64,000 bases of DNA from Alistipes onderdonkii (GCF_025145285.1 NZ_CP102251.1:1674001-1738000); one strand, 5' to 3'; counted from the stretch's first letter, positions 1 to 8,471 are shown. The notes: generated by a model from the letters alone, not told the origin. Made by a program: numbers and translations.

Positions 1-560
1 TGCACGATGGCATGCGACGAACACTCCATGAAGCAGTATTCGCACCCTTCGTCGGCCATCTCGCGCATCATGGCGTTCAGCCGCACGGGGTCGGGCGTGG
101 TGTGGGTCGCCTCGACGATGCGTTCGCCGACTTTGTAGACGACCGTCGAGACCAGCCCGGCCTTGTAGCCCAGTGCCCGCACAAGGTCGTAGAGCAATGT
201 CACGGTCGTGGTCTTGCCGTTGGTGCCGGTGATGCCTACGAGTTTCAGTTTGCGGCTCGGGTGGTCGTAGAAAGCGGCGGCCATGTCGGCCAGCGCTCCC
301 GCGGCGTCGGGGACGACGACGTAGGCTACCCCGTCGGCCGTCTCGGCAGGCAACTGCTCGCAGACGACGGCCGAGGCGCCTTTTGCGACGGCGTCGGGGA
401 TGAAGTCGTGCCCGTCGGACTGCGTGCCGCGGGTGGCGAAAAAACAGTCGCCCTGCGTCACGGCCCGCGAATCGTAGGCCAGGGCGGCCACCGTCGTGGA
501 ACCGTCGCCGTGCAGCACCGTGACGGGCGTATCTTTGAGTAGGTCTTTCAGTGTTTTCAT
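1..560 (-). CDS. murE: MurE, UDP-MurNAc-tripeptide ligase (N-terminal part, cut by window edge)
   Basis: These are the first 186 residues of MurE, the cytoplasmic ATP-dependent ligase that adds the third amino acid (usually diaminopimelate) to UDP-MurNAc-L-Ala-D-Glu during peptidoglycan synthesis. The Mur-ligase ATP loop GITGTNGKTTT lies at residues 109-119, and the family segment THTTPDP at about 152-158. The C-terminal domain that selects the amino acid lies beyond the left edge, so specificity cannot be read. The ATG at 558-560 follows the ftsI stop codon by one base, which makes murE the fourth visible gene of the rsmH-ftsL-ftsI-murE operon. No separate promoter is seen. Confidence 0.95.
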   Translation of the reverse strand, partial: MKTLKDLLKDTPVTVLHGDGSTTVAALAYDSRAVTQGDCFFATRGTQSDGHDFIPDAVAKGASAVVCEQLPAETADGVAYVVVPDAAGALADMAAAFYDHPSRKLKLVGITGTNGKTTTVTLLYDLVRALGYKAGLVSTVVYKVGERIVEATHTTPDPVRLNAMMREMADEGCEYCFMECSSHAIV

Positions 561-561
561 C

Positions 562-2829
562 TTATTTCAGTGTTATGCCGACCGTCGAGCCCGGCGTGAT
601 GCGCGCTCCGGCGGGGATACTTTGCTGTGTTACGGCGCCCACGCCCGAAAAACGGACTTTCAGCCCGCGGCTTTCGAGAACGAACAGCGCATCCTTGAGC
701 CCCATGCCGCGCACGTCGGGCATCGTCCCTGTTTCGGCCGGGAGGCTCGTGATGATTACGTTCGAGAGGCTGTCGACCCGGGCGCGCCCCCAGCCTGTAC
801 GCTGGTCGAACGAGGCGCGGGGCGAGAACTTGTCGGCCACGCGGCGGATCTGGGCGATGTCGCCGCCCTTGACGTGCCCCGGGTAGCAGCGGTCGCCGTG
901 CCGCTCCATGCGGCCGTACCAGTCGCGGTTGCGGTTGTAAATGTAATCGACCATCCGTTTGACCACGGGGCCCGCCAACGGCCCGCCGTAGTAGGCTTTG
1001 CCCGGTTGCGCCCGGGTTTCGATGGTCGTCAGCACCGTATAGCGGGGATTGTCGGCCGGGAAATAGGCGACCATCGAACCGAGGTAGTAGCGCCCCTCGC
1101 GGCTGCGGGCGTCGGTGATCTGCGCCGTGCCGGTCTTGGCGGCCACGCGCAGGCGCGTGGAGTCCTTGAAATAGAGGCTTGCGGTACCTTGCGTGCAGAC
1201 CAGTTCGAGGCAGCGTTGCACTTCGCGCAACGCCGCGCGCGAGCAGATCGACGAGGCGATGGTCTGCGTCTCGAACCGCTCCTCGACGTGGTCGCCGCGC
1301 CGCAGTTCGCGGATCAGCACGGGCGAGATCATCTTCCCGCCGTTGGCGATGGCGTTGTAGAACGTGATCATCTGGATCGGCGCCAGCCGCACGCGGTAGC
1401 CGTAGCTCATCTTGACGAGCATGACGCCCGGGTCGGGTACTTTCCAGTCGGCAGTGATCGACGGGGCGCGTTCGCCGAGCCGTTCCAGCCCGACGGTCTT
1501 GCCCAGGTGGAGCTTCTCGTGCAGGAAGTCGCTGTATTCCTGCTTCTTGCCCGTGATGCCGTAGCGATCCCAGATCGCCTTGGCGAAATAGACGTTCGAC
1601 GACGAGGCTACGGCGCGGCGGAAGTCGATGACGTGGTCGCCCCGGTGCGAGTCGCGGATATTCCTGGCCGGGCCGACCGTCACGGGGTCGCCGTTGTGCG
1701 TGTCGTAGGTCGTCTCGGGCGACATGCCGGCGTCGTCGAGCAGCGTGAGCATCGTCGCCAGCTTGAAGGTCGATCCGGGCTCCATGCTGCGTCCCAGCGC
1801 ATAGTTCTCCCTTTCGTAATAGCTGCCGCCCGAGGAACCCGAGCGGCCCAGGTTGGCCATGGCGAGTATCTCGCCGGTCTCCACCTCCATGACGATGGTC
1901 GTGCCCCAGATGGCGTTCTGGGCTTCCAACTGGCGCCGCAGCGCCTTGTCGGCCACGTCCTGCAGGTCGAGGTCGAGTGTCGTCACGATGTCGTATCCGT
2001 CCACCGGGTCTTCATGCCCGGCTCCCGCCACGCGGCCGTAGAAGCCCCGGGCGATACGCTGCCGCAGCGCCTTGCCGTCCCGTCCCGCGAGTTCCTCGCG
2101 GTAGGCCTCCTCGATGCCGTAATTGCCCTTGTCGCCCGTGAGCCCGATCGTACGGCGCGCCAGTTCGCCCTGCGGGTAGATGCGCTGGTCGCGTTCGACG
2201 AGGCGGTAGACCATGCCCATGTTCCAGTTCAGCATCGGGTAACGCCGCAGGGTCTGCCATTCGGCATAGTCCACCTCGCGGGGAAAGATGTTGACGGGGG
2301 TGTGGTCGCGGATCGTGTCGTAGATTTTCCGGGTGACGTACTCCTCGCCCCGCAGGCGATCCATCATGCGCGACAGCCACCCTTCGGAGCGCAGGTAGGA
2401 GGTGTCGCGGCCGTTGACCAGCCGGTAGCGGCGGGCGTGCTCCTCGCGGAAGCGGCGGGCGTATTCCGAGGCGGGTTTGTCCTTGAAGAAGGCGGAGAGC
2501 AGCTTGGCGAGCGAGTCGCTCTGTTCGCGGAAGGTCTTGAGCGAATCGAGGCCGGGCGAAGCGAAGTCGAAGGCCGCCTGGTAGCGGAAGATCGAGGTCG
2601 CCAGCGGCGCCCCGTTGCGCGAGAGGATGCTGCCCCGCTGGGCCGGGATGGTCTCTTCGGTGAAGATGCGGCTGGCGAGCCGGTCGGCGTTGTAGGCCAC
2701 TTCGGCGCTGAAAAGCTGTACCCAGACCAGGCGTGCGAACACGGTGAGCCCCGCGAGTATGAACAGCACGTAAAGCAGCCGTACCCGCAGCAGAATGTCG
2801 CTTTTGATCTTCGAACGCTCCTGTTTCAT
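562..2829 (-). CDS. ftsI: Division-specific peptidoglycan transpeptidase (PBP3/FtsI) with PASTA domain
   Basis: A 755-residue class B penicillin-binding protein that cross-links septal peptidoglycan in the periplasm. One membrane segment lies at about residues 18-38, followed by the PBP dimerisation domain. The transpeptidase domain has all three active-site motifs: SxxK with Ser353 (PGSTFK), SSN at 410-412 and KTG at 565-567. A single PASTA domain occupies roughly the last 60 residues. It sits six bases after ftsL and directly before murE, the usual order in the division cluster. The length is normal for Bacteroidetes FtsI proteins that carry PASTA. Confidence 0.97.
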   Translation of the reverse strand: MKQERSKIKSDILLRVRLLYVLFILAGLTVFARLVWVQLFSAEVAYNADRLASRIFTEETIPAQRGSILSRNGAPLATSIFRYQAAFDFASPGLDSLKTFREQSDSLAKLLSAFFKDKPASEYARRFREEHARRYRLVNGRDTSYLRSEGWLSRMMDRLRGEEYVTRKIYDTIRDHTPVNIFPREVDYAEWQTLRRYPMLNWNMGMVYRLVERDQRIYPQGELARRTIGLTGDKGNYGIEEAYREELAGRDGKALRQRIARGFYGRVAGAGHEDPVDGYDIVTTLDLDLQDVADKALRRQLEAQNAIWGTTIVMEVETGEILAMANLGRSGSSGGSYYERENYALGRSMEPGSTFKLATMLTLLDDAGMSPETTYDTHNGDPVTVGPARNIRDSHRGDHVIDFRRAVASSSNVYFAKAIWDRYGITGKKQEYSDFLHEKLHLGKTVGLERLGERAPSITADWKVPDPGVMLVKMSYGYRVRLAPIQMITFYNAIANGGKMISPVLIRELRRGDHVEERFETQTIASSICSRAALREVQRCLELVCTQGTASLYFKDSTRLRVAAKTGTAQITDARSREGRYYLGSMVAYFPADNPRYTVLTTIETRAQPGKAYYGGPLAGPVVKRMVDYIYNRNRDWYGRMERHGDRCYPGHVKGGDIAQIRRVADKFSPRASFDQRTGWGRARVDSLSNVIITSLPAETGTMPDVRGMGLKDALFVLESRGLKVRFSGVGAVTQQSIPAGARITPGSTVGITLK

Positions 2830-2835
2830 CGCCGT

Positions 2836-3351
2836 TTAATTTTCGATGATTTCGCCCGGGGCGGAGGGGTCATTGAGGTCGATGCCGCGTTCGCGCAGCC
2901 GCTCGACGATGGCCGAGTGGGTCGTACGGCTGTAACGCTGCTCCTGCAGGCGGATCGACCGTTCGCGCAGGATCTGGACTTCGCGTTCGAGGCGCGTGTA
3001 TTTCATGTCGAGGTGCAGCGCCGTGAACATGACGGCGATGCTCAGGAAGAACATGCCCGCGATCGAGAGCATGTAGGGGTAATATTTCGATACGCCTTCG
3101 CGTACGAGGATCGTGCCCGAAAAAAGCTGCCAGAAGGTACTGGCCTTGCGGCGGCGCTCCCTGCGTTCGCGCTCCTCGGCTTCGGCCTTCTCTTCTGCCT
3201 CGCGCTCCAGGTCGGCGCGGATCTCCTCCTCGGCCTCGCCCCGTTCGATGCGCAGTACCTCGCGCCGCACGCGGCGGGCGAATTCCGCTTCCTGTGCGCG
3301 CTGCGCCTCCTCTTCGGGGGTTATGGGGTCGAATTCGTGGTCGGGATACAT
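2836..3351 (-). CDS. ftsL: FtsL-like division protein with long charged N-terminus
   Basis: A 171-residue single-pass membrane protein in the position and topology of FtsL, the divisome scaffold that works with FtsB and FtsQ to activate FtsI/FtsW. Residues 1-70 form an extremely Glu/Arg-rich, probably helical cytoplasmic region. A membrane helix runs from about 92 to 113, and a heptad-like segment follows at about 114-150. Sequence identity with FtsL is normally weak, so the call rests on topology and on its place between rsmH and ftsI. The cytoplasmic arm is longer than the short tail typical of FtsL. The start ATG is eight bases past the rsmH stop codon. Confidence 0.8.
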   Translation of the reverse strand: MYPDHEFDPITPEEEAQRAQEAEFARRVRREVLRIERGEAEEEIRADLEREAEEKAEAEERERRERRRKASTFWQLFSGTILVREGVSKYYPYMLSIAGMFFLSIAVMFTALHLDMKYTRLEREVQILRERSIRLQEQRYSRTTHSAIVERLRERGIDLNDPSAPGEIIEN

Positions 3352-3358
3352 GGCCGGG

Positions 3359-4261
3359 TCATCGTTTTACGGCGGCGCGCAGCTTCGCCGAGCGCGACCG
3401 GGGGTTGCGTTCCAGTTCTTCGTCCGAGGGGACGACCGCCTTGCGCGTGAGGATTTCGAACGGCGTGAGGGCGCGGCCGTAGAAATCCTTTTCCACCTCG
3501 CCCGCGAAATTGCCGCTGCGCAGGAAATTCTTTACCAGCCGGTCTTCGAGCGAGTGGTAGGAGATGACGACCAGCCGTCCGCCCGGGCGCAATACCCTGA
3601 GGCTCTGTTCGAGCGCCATCTTGAGCGCCTCCATCTCGCCGTTGACCTCGATGCGGAGGGCCTGGAAGAGCTTGGTCAGGAATTTCGACTCGTCTTTCTT
3701 CGGCGTGCAGGGACGGACGGCCTCGACCAGCTGCGCCGTGGTTTGAATCGGCGCCGTTTCCCGCGCCCGGACGATGCAGTTGGCGACCTTCCACGGGGTG
3801 TCCAGTTCGCCCCAGTCCCCCAGCAACTGCGTGAGCGTCTGGGCCGGGTAGCTGTTGACGACCTTCGCCGCCGTCAGCCCGCCCCGCTGGTTCATGCGCA
3901 TGTCCAGCGGCGCCTCGCCCCGGAACGAAAAACCCCGTTCCACGGCATCGAAATGGTGCGACGAGACTCCCAGGTCGGCCAGTATGCCGTCCGTCTCGGT
4001 CACCCCGCGCAGCCTGAGGGCTCCGCGCAGGAAACGGAAATTGCTCTCGACATAGCGGAACCGGGCGTCATCGGGGGCGTTCGCGAGCGTATCGCGATCC
4101 TGGTCGAAGGCATAGAGCCGCCCTTCGGGCCCCAACTCTTCGAGGATACGGCGCGAGTGGCCGCCCCCGCCGAAAGTGAGGTCGACGTAGGTGCCTGCGG
4201 GGTCGATGCCGAGCAGGCCGACGGACTCTTCCAGAAGGACAGGTGTATGGTACTGAGACAT
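3359..4261 (-). CDS. rsmH: 16S rRNA (cytosine-1402-N4)-methyltransferase RsmH
   Basis: A 300-residue SAM-dependent methyltransferase (MraW/RsmH) that modifies C1402 of 16S rRNA in the ribosomal P site. The protein opens MSQYHTPVLLEE, the conserved RsmH start, and the SAM-binding glycine motif DLTFGGGGHS follows at about residues 30-40. The reading frame stays open far upstream, but the conserved N-terminus fixes the start at the ATG 4259-4261. It is the first gene of the minus-strand division operon and is divergent from glsA. No mraZ precedes it, although mraZ usually heads this operon. Confidence 0.96.
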   Translation of the reverse strand: MSQYHTPVLLEESVGLLGIDPAGTYVDLTFGGGGHSRRILEELGPEGRLYAFDQDRDTLANAPDDARFRYVESNFRFLRGALRLRGVTETDGILADLGVSSHHFDAVERGFSFRGEAPLDMRMNQRGGLTAAKVVNSYPAQTLTQLLGDWGELDTPWKVANCIVRARETAPIQTTAQLVEAVRPCTPKKDESKFLTKLFQALRIEVNGEMEALKMALEQSLRVLRPGGRLVVISYHSLEDRLVKNFLRSGNFAGEVEKDFYGRALTPFEILTRKAVVPSDEELERNPRSRSAKLRAAVKR

Positions 4262-4290
4262 ATTCGTTGCCGATGAGGTCGATTTGGGTG

Positions 4291-4298
4291 TAAAGTTA
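4291..4298 (-). promoter_or_regulatory. Possible -7 element for the rsmH operon
   Basis: On the minus strand this reads TAACTTTA, one base from the Bacteroidetes -7 consensus TAnnTTTG. It lies about 30 bases upstream of the rsmH ATG. No convincing TTTG -33 element was found, so confidence is limited. Confidence 0.4.
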
Positions 4299-4321
4299 GG
4301 GATTTTTCGAAAAACAATACC

Positions 4322-4329
4322 TATATTTG
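4322..4329 (+). promoter_or_regulatory. -7 element for glsA/glsB
   Basis: TATATTTG matches the Bacteroidetes -7 consensus TAnnTTTG exactly and lies 25 bases before the ATG at 4355. This spacing favours the ATG over an in-frame TTG at 4343. No clear -33 element was found. Confidence 0.6.
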
Positions 4330-4354
4330 CGGATATAATTTTTTGAACATCCCT

Positions 4355-5188
4355 ATGCCCAGAATAGATATCGGAGCGGTACTCGCCGAGAAAGCCCCGC
4401 GGTTGGCCCGCTGGGTTCCCGGGTTCGTCCTCCGCTGGCTCCGCCGTACGATCCATGAGCCGGAAATCAATTACATCCTCGAGCATTACTGGAACCTGCC
4501 GCCGCAGGAGTTCATCCGTGCCTGTTTCCGCGAATGGCAGGTGACCTATTCGGTCGAAGGGCTCGAAAAACTCGATCCCAAAGGCCGTTATCTTTTCGCA
4601 TCGAACCACCCGTTCGGGGGGATGGACGGCATGATGCTTGCCGACAAGCTGATCGACCGCTTCGGCGATGCGCGCGTGGTGGTCAACGACCTGCTGATGC
4701 ACCTCGAACCCCTCCGCCCGCTGTGGATCCCGGTCAACAAACACGGTTCGCAGAACAGCCTTTACGCCCGCAAGTTCGACGAGGAGTTCTTCGGCGAGCT
4801 GCCTATCCTCACCTTCCCCGCCGGGCTGTGCTCGCGCTGCATCGGGGGCGAGGTGACCGATCTGCCGTGGAAGACCAATTTCCTGAAGAAAGCCTATGCC
4901 TCGCAGCGCCAGATCGTGCCGGTGTTCGTCGAGGGACGGTTGTCGAACTTCTTTTACCGCGTCGATCGTATCCGCCGGATGCTGGGCGTGAAATTCAATA
5001 TCGAGATGCTGTGGTTGTCCGACGAGATGTTTTCGCAGAAGGGCAAGCATTTCCGCATCCTCGTGGGCGACCCCATCCCCGTCGCCGAGCTGCAACGCTA
5101 CGGCGGCCTCCGCGACCAGGCGGAGTTCGTACGTAAAAAAGCGTATTTTTTGGAAAATATGCTCCTCCCGGCGGAAAATAACGGGTAA
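4355..5188 (+). CDS. glsA: PlsC-family acyltransferase, GlsA-like (glycine lipid synthesis)
   Basis: A 277-residue acyltransferase of the PlsC/LPLAT fold. The catalytic HxxxxD-type motif is visible as NHPFGGMD at residues 84-91, and an EGR segment around residue 195 fits the second conserved block. In Bacteroides thetaiotaomicron an adjacent GlsA/GlsB pair makes acylated glycine lipids, with GlsB adding the N-linked acyl chain and GlsA the O-linked one. The partner gene starts 22 bases downstream here, which supports the same role. An in-frame TTG upstream at 4343 would add four residues; the ATG is preferred because of promoter spacing. The exact substrate is inferred from the pair. Confidence 0.8.
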   Translation: MPRIDIGAVLAEKAPRLARWVPGFVLRWLRRTIHEPEINYILEHYWNLPPQEFIRACFREWQVTYSVEGLEKLDPKGRYLFASNHPFGGMDGMMLADKLIDRFGDARVVVNDLLMHLEPLRPLWIPVNKHGSQNSLYARKFDEEFFGELPILTFPAGLCSRCIGGEVTDLPWKTNFLKKAYASQRQIVPVFVEGRLSNFFYRVDRIRRMLGVKFNIEMLWLSDEMFSQKGKHFRILVGDPIPVAELQRYGGLRDQAEFVRKKAYFLENMLLPAENNG

Positions 5189-5210
5189 ATCGGTATTTTT
5201 GTCCTAAGTT

Positions 5211-6218
5211 ATGCAAGCACGAGAAATGGAACCTATCATACCTCCCGTCGACCGGGAATTGCTCCGCGCCGAGCTTACGCCCGAGCGCAAAGCGCGCGAC
5301 ACGAAGAAGGCCGGGAACGAGATCTATATCTTCCCGGCGTCGGAGTGCCCGGCGCTGATGCGTGAAATCGGACGGCTGCGCGAGATCGCGTTCCGCGGCG
5401 CCGGCGGCGGTACGGGCCGGGAGGTGGATATCGACGCCGAAGACCTGGCCGAGGACGGGTATTACCAGCTGATCGTCTGGGATCCGGCGGCCGGGGAGAT
5501 CGTCGGAGGCTACCGTTTCATCATCTGTACGGACGAATATCCCCGCCACCTCTCGACCGAACACTATTTCCGTTTCAGCGACAAGTTCCGTCGCAAGTAC
5601 CTGCCCCGCACCATCGAGCTGGGACGCTCGTTCGTGCAGCCCTCCTACCAGGCGCGCGGCAACGCCAAGAGCATCTACGCGCTGGATAACCTTTGGGACG
5701 GCCTCGGGGCGCTGATCGTGCTGGATCCGAATGCGAAATACCTTTTCGGCAAGGTGACGATGTATACGACCTACAAGGCCGTGGCGCGCAATGCGCTGAT
5801 CTGGTTCCTGCGCCGCTATTTCCCCGACCGCGAGAACCTCGTGGAGGGTATCCATCCGTTGAAGCTCGACTTGGACGACCCCTATTACGAACAGCTTTTC
5901 ACGGGGCGTACCTATCAGGAGAACTACCGGATACTGATCCAGAAGATCCGCGAGTTCAACGAGAACATCCCGCCGCTGATAAATGCCTACATGAACCTTT
6001 CGCCCACGATGCGGGTCTTCGACACGGTGTCGAACCCCGATTTCGGCGGCGTGGAGGAGACGGGCATCCTGGTGACCATATGCGATATTTATCCTGAAAA
6101 GCGCGAGCGCTATACCCGCTGGCTGGGTTGGCAGGCCGATCTGAAATACCGCCGGGAATTATTCCGCGAGCACATCCGCGGGCATTTCGACCGGATCAAG
6201 AAGAAAAGAAACGGCTAA
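5211..6218 (+). CDS. glsB: GNAT-like N-acyltransferase, GlsB-like (glycine lipid synthesis)
   Basis: A 335-residue protein of the hemolysin/GNAT-like N-acyltransferase family. The sequence includes GGYRFIICTDE and ELGRSFVQPSYQ, which resemble the core of GlsB and of ornithine-lipid OlsB-type enzymes. GlsB homologues transfer a beta-hydroxyacyl chain to the amino group of glycine, giving N-acyl glycine (commendamide-type) lipids of the Bacteroidetes membrane. It follows glsA closely and is followed by a strong hairpin terminator, so the two genes form a bicistronic unit. Several in-frame Met codons exist near the start (MQAREMEP); the first is used. Confidence 0.82.
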   Translation: MQAREMEPIIPPVDRELLRAELTPERKARDTKKAGNEIYIFPASECPALMREIGRLREIAFRGAGGGTGREVDIDAEDLAEDGYYQLIVWDPAAGEIVGGYRFIICTDEYPRHLSTEHYFRFSDKFRRKYLPRTIELGRSFVQPSYQARGNAKSIYALDNLWDGLGALIVLDPNAKYLFGKVTMYTTYKAVARNALIWFLRRYFPDRENLVEGIHPLKLDLDDPYYEQLFTGRTYQENYRILIQKIREFNENIPPLINAYMNLSPTMRVFDTVSNPDFGGVEETGILVTICDIYPEKRERYTRWLGWQADLKYRRELFREHIRGHFDRIKKKRNG

Positions 6219-6235
6219 CTCCTCGTTTTCAATGA

Positions 6236-6272
6236 CAAAGCCGCACGGGACAACCCGTGCGGCTTAAATTTT
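6236..6272 (+). terminator. Rho-independent terminator after glsB
   Basis: The arms AAGCCGCACGGG (6238-6249) and CCCGTGCGGCTT (6254-6265) form a 12-bp stem with the loop ACAA. AAATTTT follows. It lies 19 bases after the glsB stop. Confidence 0.85.
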
Positions 6273-6350
6273 ACCGTTATTTTTTGCGGCAACGCAGTAA
6301 AACGGGATTCGCGGCGTTTATATATGCAGTATCGAAAAACAATTCGCTTT

Positions 6351-7847
6351 ATGAAAAGATTATTCCGGCTCTTCCTTTGCCTGGCGCTGCTTTCGGGCAC
6401 CGCGGCGTGCAGCGATGACGAAGTATCGCAGAACCTGATCGTAATCAACGGCGGGGAACATTTCCTGTCGCTCGACGGACTGGCCCGTGCGGGCAAGATT
6501 TCCGTGCTGGCTCCCGCCCCGTGGCGTGTGACGAAGGCTGCGGGGGATACGTGGTTCAGGCTTTCCGCGACCGAGGGCCCTGCGGGATATTCCGAGGTCG
6601 AACTGAGCCTCGACGAGAATCCGGGTGCCGCACGCAGCGCCCAGCTCGCCTTTGCATGCGGGGATGCGATCGTGCCTTTCCGCCTGTCGCAGGGGGCCCT
6701 GTCGGCCGGCTACGACTCCCCCGACTATTATTTCTACGTGACGTTCGGGACGATGCCTACCTTGTATGCGGGCATTCACCTGCTCTCGCACGACAAGCCC
6801 GGCTACGTGTTCTATTCGCGCTCCAAGACGTTCGACCCGGCGGAGTTCCCGGCGCGTGCCGAGGTTACGACCGCCGCAGACCGAACGGCCGATGCCACGC
6901 AGGCCGAAATGGAGGCTATGGCGCGCGAAATGAAGCGCCGTATCCTGGAGATCAACAGTGCCGACCCGACGGCCGTCTTCGGCCTCTATGTGGACGACCT
7001 GCGCTGCCGGATCGGCTACGACTGGTTCGTGGCGCAGGGGATCGACTCGGCACGGGTCAAGGTGAGCATGCTCTCCGACGGTACGGGAACCTACAATAAT
7101 TTTTACAACTATTTCGGCGACGCGGCGACGGCCGAGCAGAACTGGGAGAGCTATGCCTCGGAGGTCGAGGCGCTGGACTGGAACCACGGCGGACGTTATC
7201 CCGAGACCCGTTCGCTGCCCGAGTTCGAAAGCTATACGTGGCCTTATTACCTTTCTACCCGCCCCGATTATCGGCTGGTGGTGCAGGACGGTTCGCTGCT
7301 GGAAAGTTCCTGTCCGTTCATCACCGAAAAGCTCGGGGAGATGGAGATCGAAAGCATCCAGCCTTACGAGATGCTTTCGGCGCTGCCCGAGTCCTCGCGC
7401 AAGCGGTTCTACGACATGGCGGGATTCGATTACGACAAATTTGCGGCGCTGTTCGACGCCTCCCCGAAGAAAAACCTCATCATCATCGGCACGAGCCATG
7501 CCGACGATGCCAGCGCCCGCTTGCAGCGCGATTATGTAGCACGGATCATGGAGCAGTACGGCGCGCAGTACGACGTGTTCTTCAAACCCCATCCTGCCGA
7601 TACCACTTCGGCAGGGTATGAAACGGAATTCCCCGGGCTGACGCTGCTGCCGGGCCAGATGCCTTTCGAAATATTCGTCTGGTCGCTCATCGATCGCGTC
7701 GACATGATCGGCGGCTACCCCTCGACGGTCTTCCTGACGGTACCCGTCGACAAGGTGCGGTTCATCTTCGCCGCCGATGCCGCGAGCCTTGTGCGGCCGC
7801 TCAACATCCTGTTCCGCGATGCGACGGATGTCGAGTGGATGCAATAG
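6351..7847 (+). CDS. Lipoprotein with BACON-like domain and GT80-type sialyltransferase domain
   Basis: A 498-residue predicted lipoprotein with lipobox TAAC at 17-20. Cys20 is followed by SDDE, an acidic context typical of surface-exported Bacteroidetes lipoproteins. Residues about 28-115 resemble a BACON/Ig-like domain. The rest resembles family GT80 bacterial sialyltransferases. An acidic motif SDGTG stands at 242-246 where GT80 enzymes carry their catalytic Asp, KPHPAD at 412-417 matches the CMP-binding His-Pro motif, PFE occurs at 438-440, and GGYPST at 454-459 replaces the usual GG..SS. GT80 enzymes move sialic acid from CMP-sialic acid to galactosides, and the Photobacterium forms also carry an Ig-like domain. 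No CMP-sialate synthetase is nearby; the convergent neighbour is kdsC. The start at MKRLFRL is preferred over an ATG 27 bases upstream because it gives a clean signal peptide. Confidence 0.75.
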   Translation: MKRLFRLFLCLALLSGTAACSDDEVSQNLIVINGGEHFLSLDGLARAGKISVLAPAPWRVTKAAGDTWFRLSATEGPAGYSEVELSLDENPGAARSAQLAFACGDAIVPFRLSQGALSAGYDSPDYYFYVTFGTMPTLYAGIHLLSHDKPGYVFYSRSKTFDPAEFPARAEVTTAADRTADATQAEMEAMAREMKRRILEINSADPTAVFGLYVDDLRCRIGYDWFVAQGIDSARVKVSMLSDGTGTYNNFYNYFGDAATAEQNWESYASEVEALDWNHGGRYPETRSLPEFESYTWPYYLSTRPDYRLVVQDGSLLESSCPFITEKLGEMEIESIQPYEMLSALPESSRKRFYDMAGFDYDKFAALFDASPKKNLIIIGTSHADDASARLQRDYVARIMEQYGAQYDVFFKPHPADTTSAGYETEFPGLTLLPGQMPFEIFVWSLIDRVDMIGGYPSTVFLTVPVDKVRFIFAADAASLVRPLNILFRDATDVEWMQ

Positions 7848-7869
7848 GTGCCTTCAGGCAGTATTATGA

Positions 7870-7903
7870 AAAAGCCGGGCTTCGCGAACGAAGCCCGGCT
7901 TTT
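7870..7903. terminator. Bidirectional terminator between sialyltransferase-like gene and kdsC
   Basis: A perfect 15-bp stem, AAAAGCCGGGCTTCG (7870-7884) and CGAAGCCCGGCTTTT (7889-7903), surrounds the loop CGAA. It carries A and T runs at its two ends and lies between convergent genes, so it can end both transcripts. Confidence 0.9.
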
Positions 7904-7925
7904 CCGTGGCCGTTCCGGGGCGGGT

Positions 7926-8471
7926 TTACCGCGATGCCGCCAGCGACGACGGGGTGACGCCCTCGGAGTTTTTCGCCCAGTCGCCGCGGGCGCGGAGCAC
8001 TTGTTCGACGATGTCGCGCACGGCCCCTTCGCCGCCCCGGAACTCCGAGACGTAACGCGAAGCCTCGATCACTTCGGCCGCGGCGTCGGCCGGGCAGACC
8101 GGGATGCCCACCTCGCGCATGCACTCCAGGTCGGGGATGTCGTCGCCCATGTAGATCGCGTGCGCGGGGTCGATGCCCTCGTCGGCGAAATATTCCCGCA
8201 TGGCCGTGATTTTGTCCATGCAGTCGGTGTAGTAGCGGTTGATACCCAGCATCCGCAGGCGGTTTTCGAGCGTCTTGCCGCGTCCGCCGGTGATGATGCA
8301 GACCTTGTAGCCCATCTTGACGGCGTAGCCCAGCGCATAGCCGTCCTTGGCATTGTAGCGGCGGATGAAATCGCCGTCGAGCGTGGGGATGATACCGCCG
8401 TCGGTCATCACGCCGTCCACGTCGAAGATAAACGCCTCGGTGCGGGCTATATCTTCTTTGAAGTTTCCCAT
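7926..8471 (-). CDS. kdsC: KdsC-type HAD phosphatase (3-deoxy-D-manno-octulosonate 8-phosphate phosphatase)
   Basis: A 181-residue C0-type HAD phosphatase. The nucleophile motif DVDGVMTDG lies at residues 17-25, the conserved ITGGRG segment near 60, and the metal-binding GDDIPDLE near 110-117. KdsC removes the phosphate from Kdo-8-phosphate, supplying Kdo for the lipopolysaccharide core. The length and motifs match KdsC well; a NeuA-linked or other sugar phosphatase cannot be excluded. The start at 8469-8471 lies inside the 3' end of the DUF2520 gene (25-base overlap), so the two are translated from one transcript. The frame is open further upstream, but that part only shadows the neighbour. 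Confidence 0.88.
   Translation of the reverse strand: MGNFKEDIARTEAFIFDVDGVMTDGGIIPTLDGDFIRRYNAKDGYALGYAVKMGYKVCIITGGRGKTLENRLRMLGINRYYTDCMDKITAMREYFADEGIDPAHAIYMGDDIPDLECMREVGIPVCPADAAAEVIEASRYVSEFRGGEGAVRDIVEQVLRARGDWAKNSEGVTPSSLAASR

Noticed and set aside
496..3450. A 984-codon plus-strand frame opposite ftsI and ftsL
   Set aside because: The opposite strand encodes clear FtsI and FtsL proteins. The plus-strand product is Arg/Ala/His-biased with no domain.
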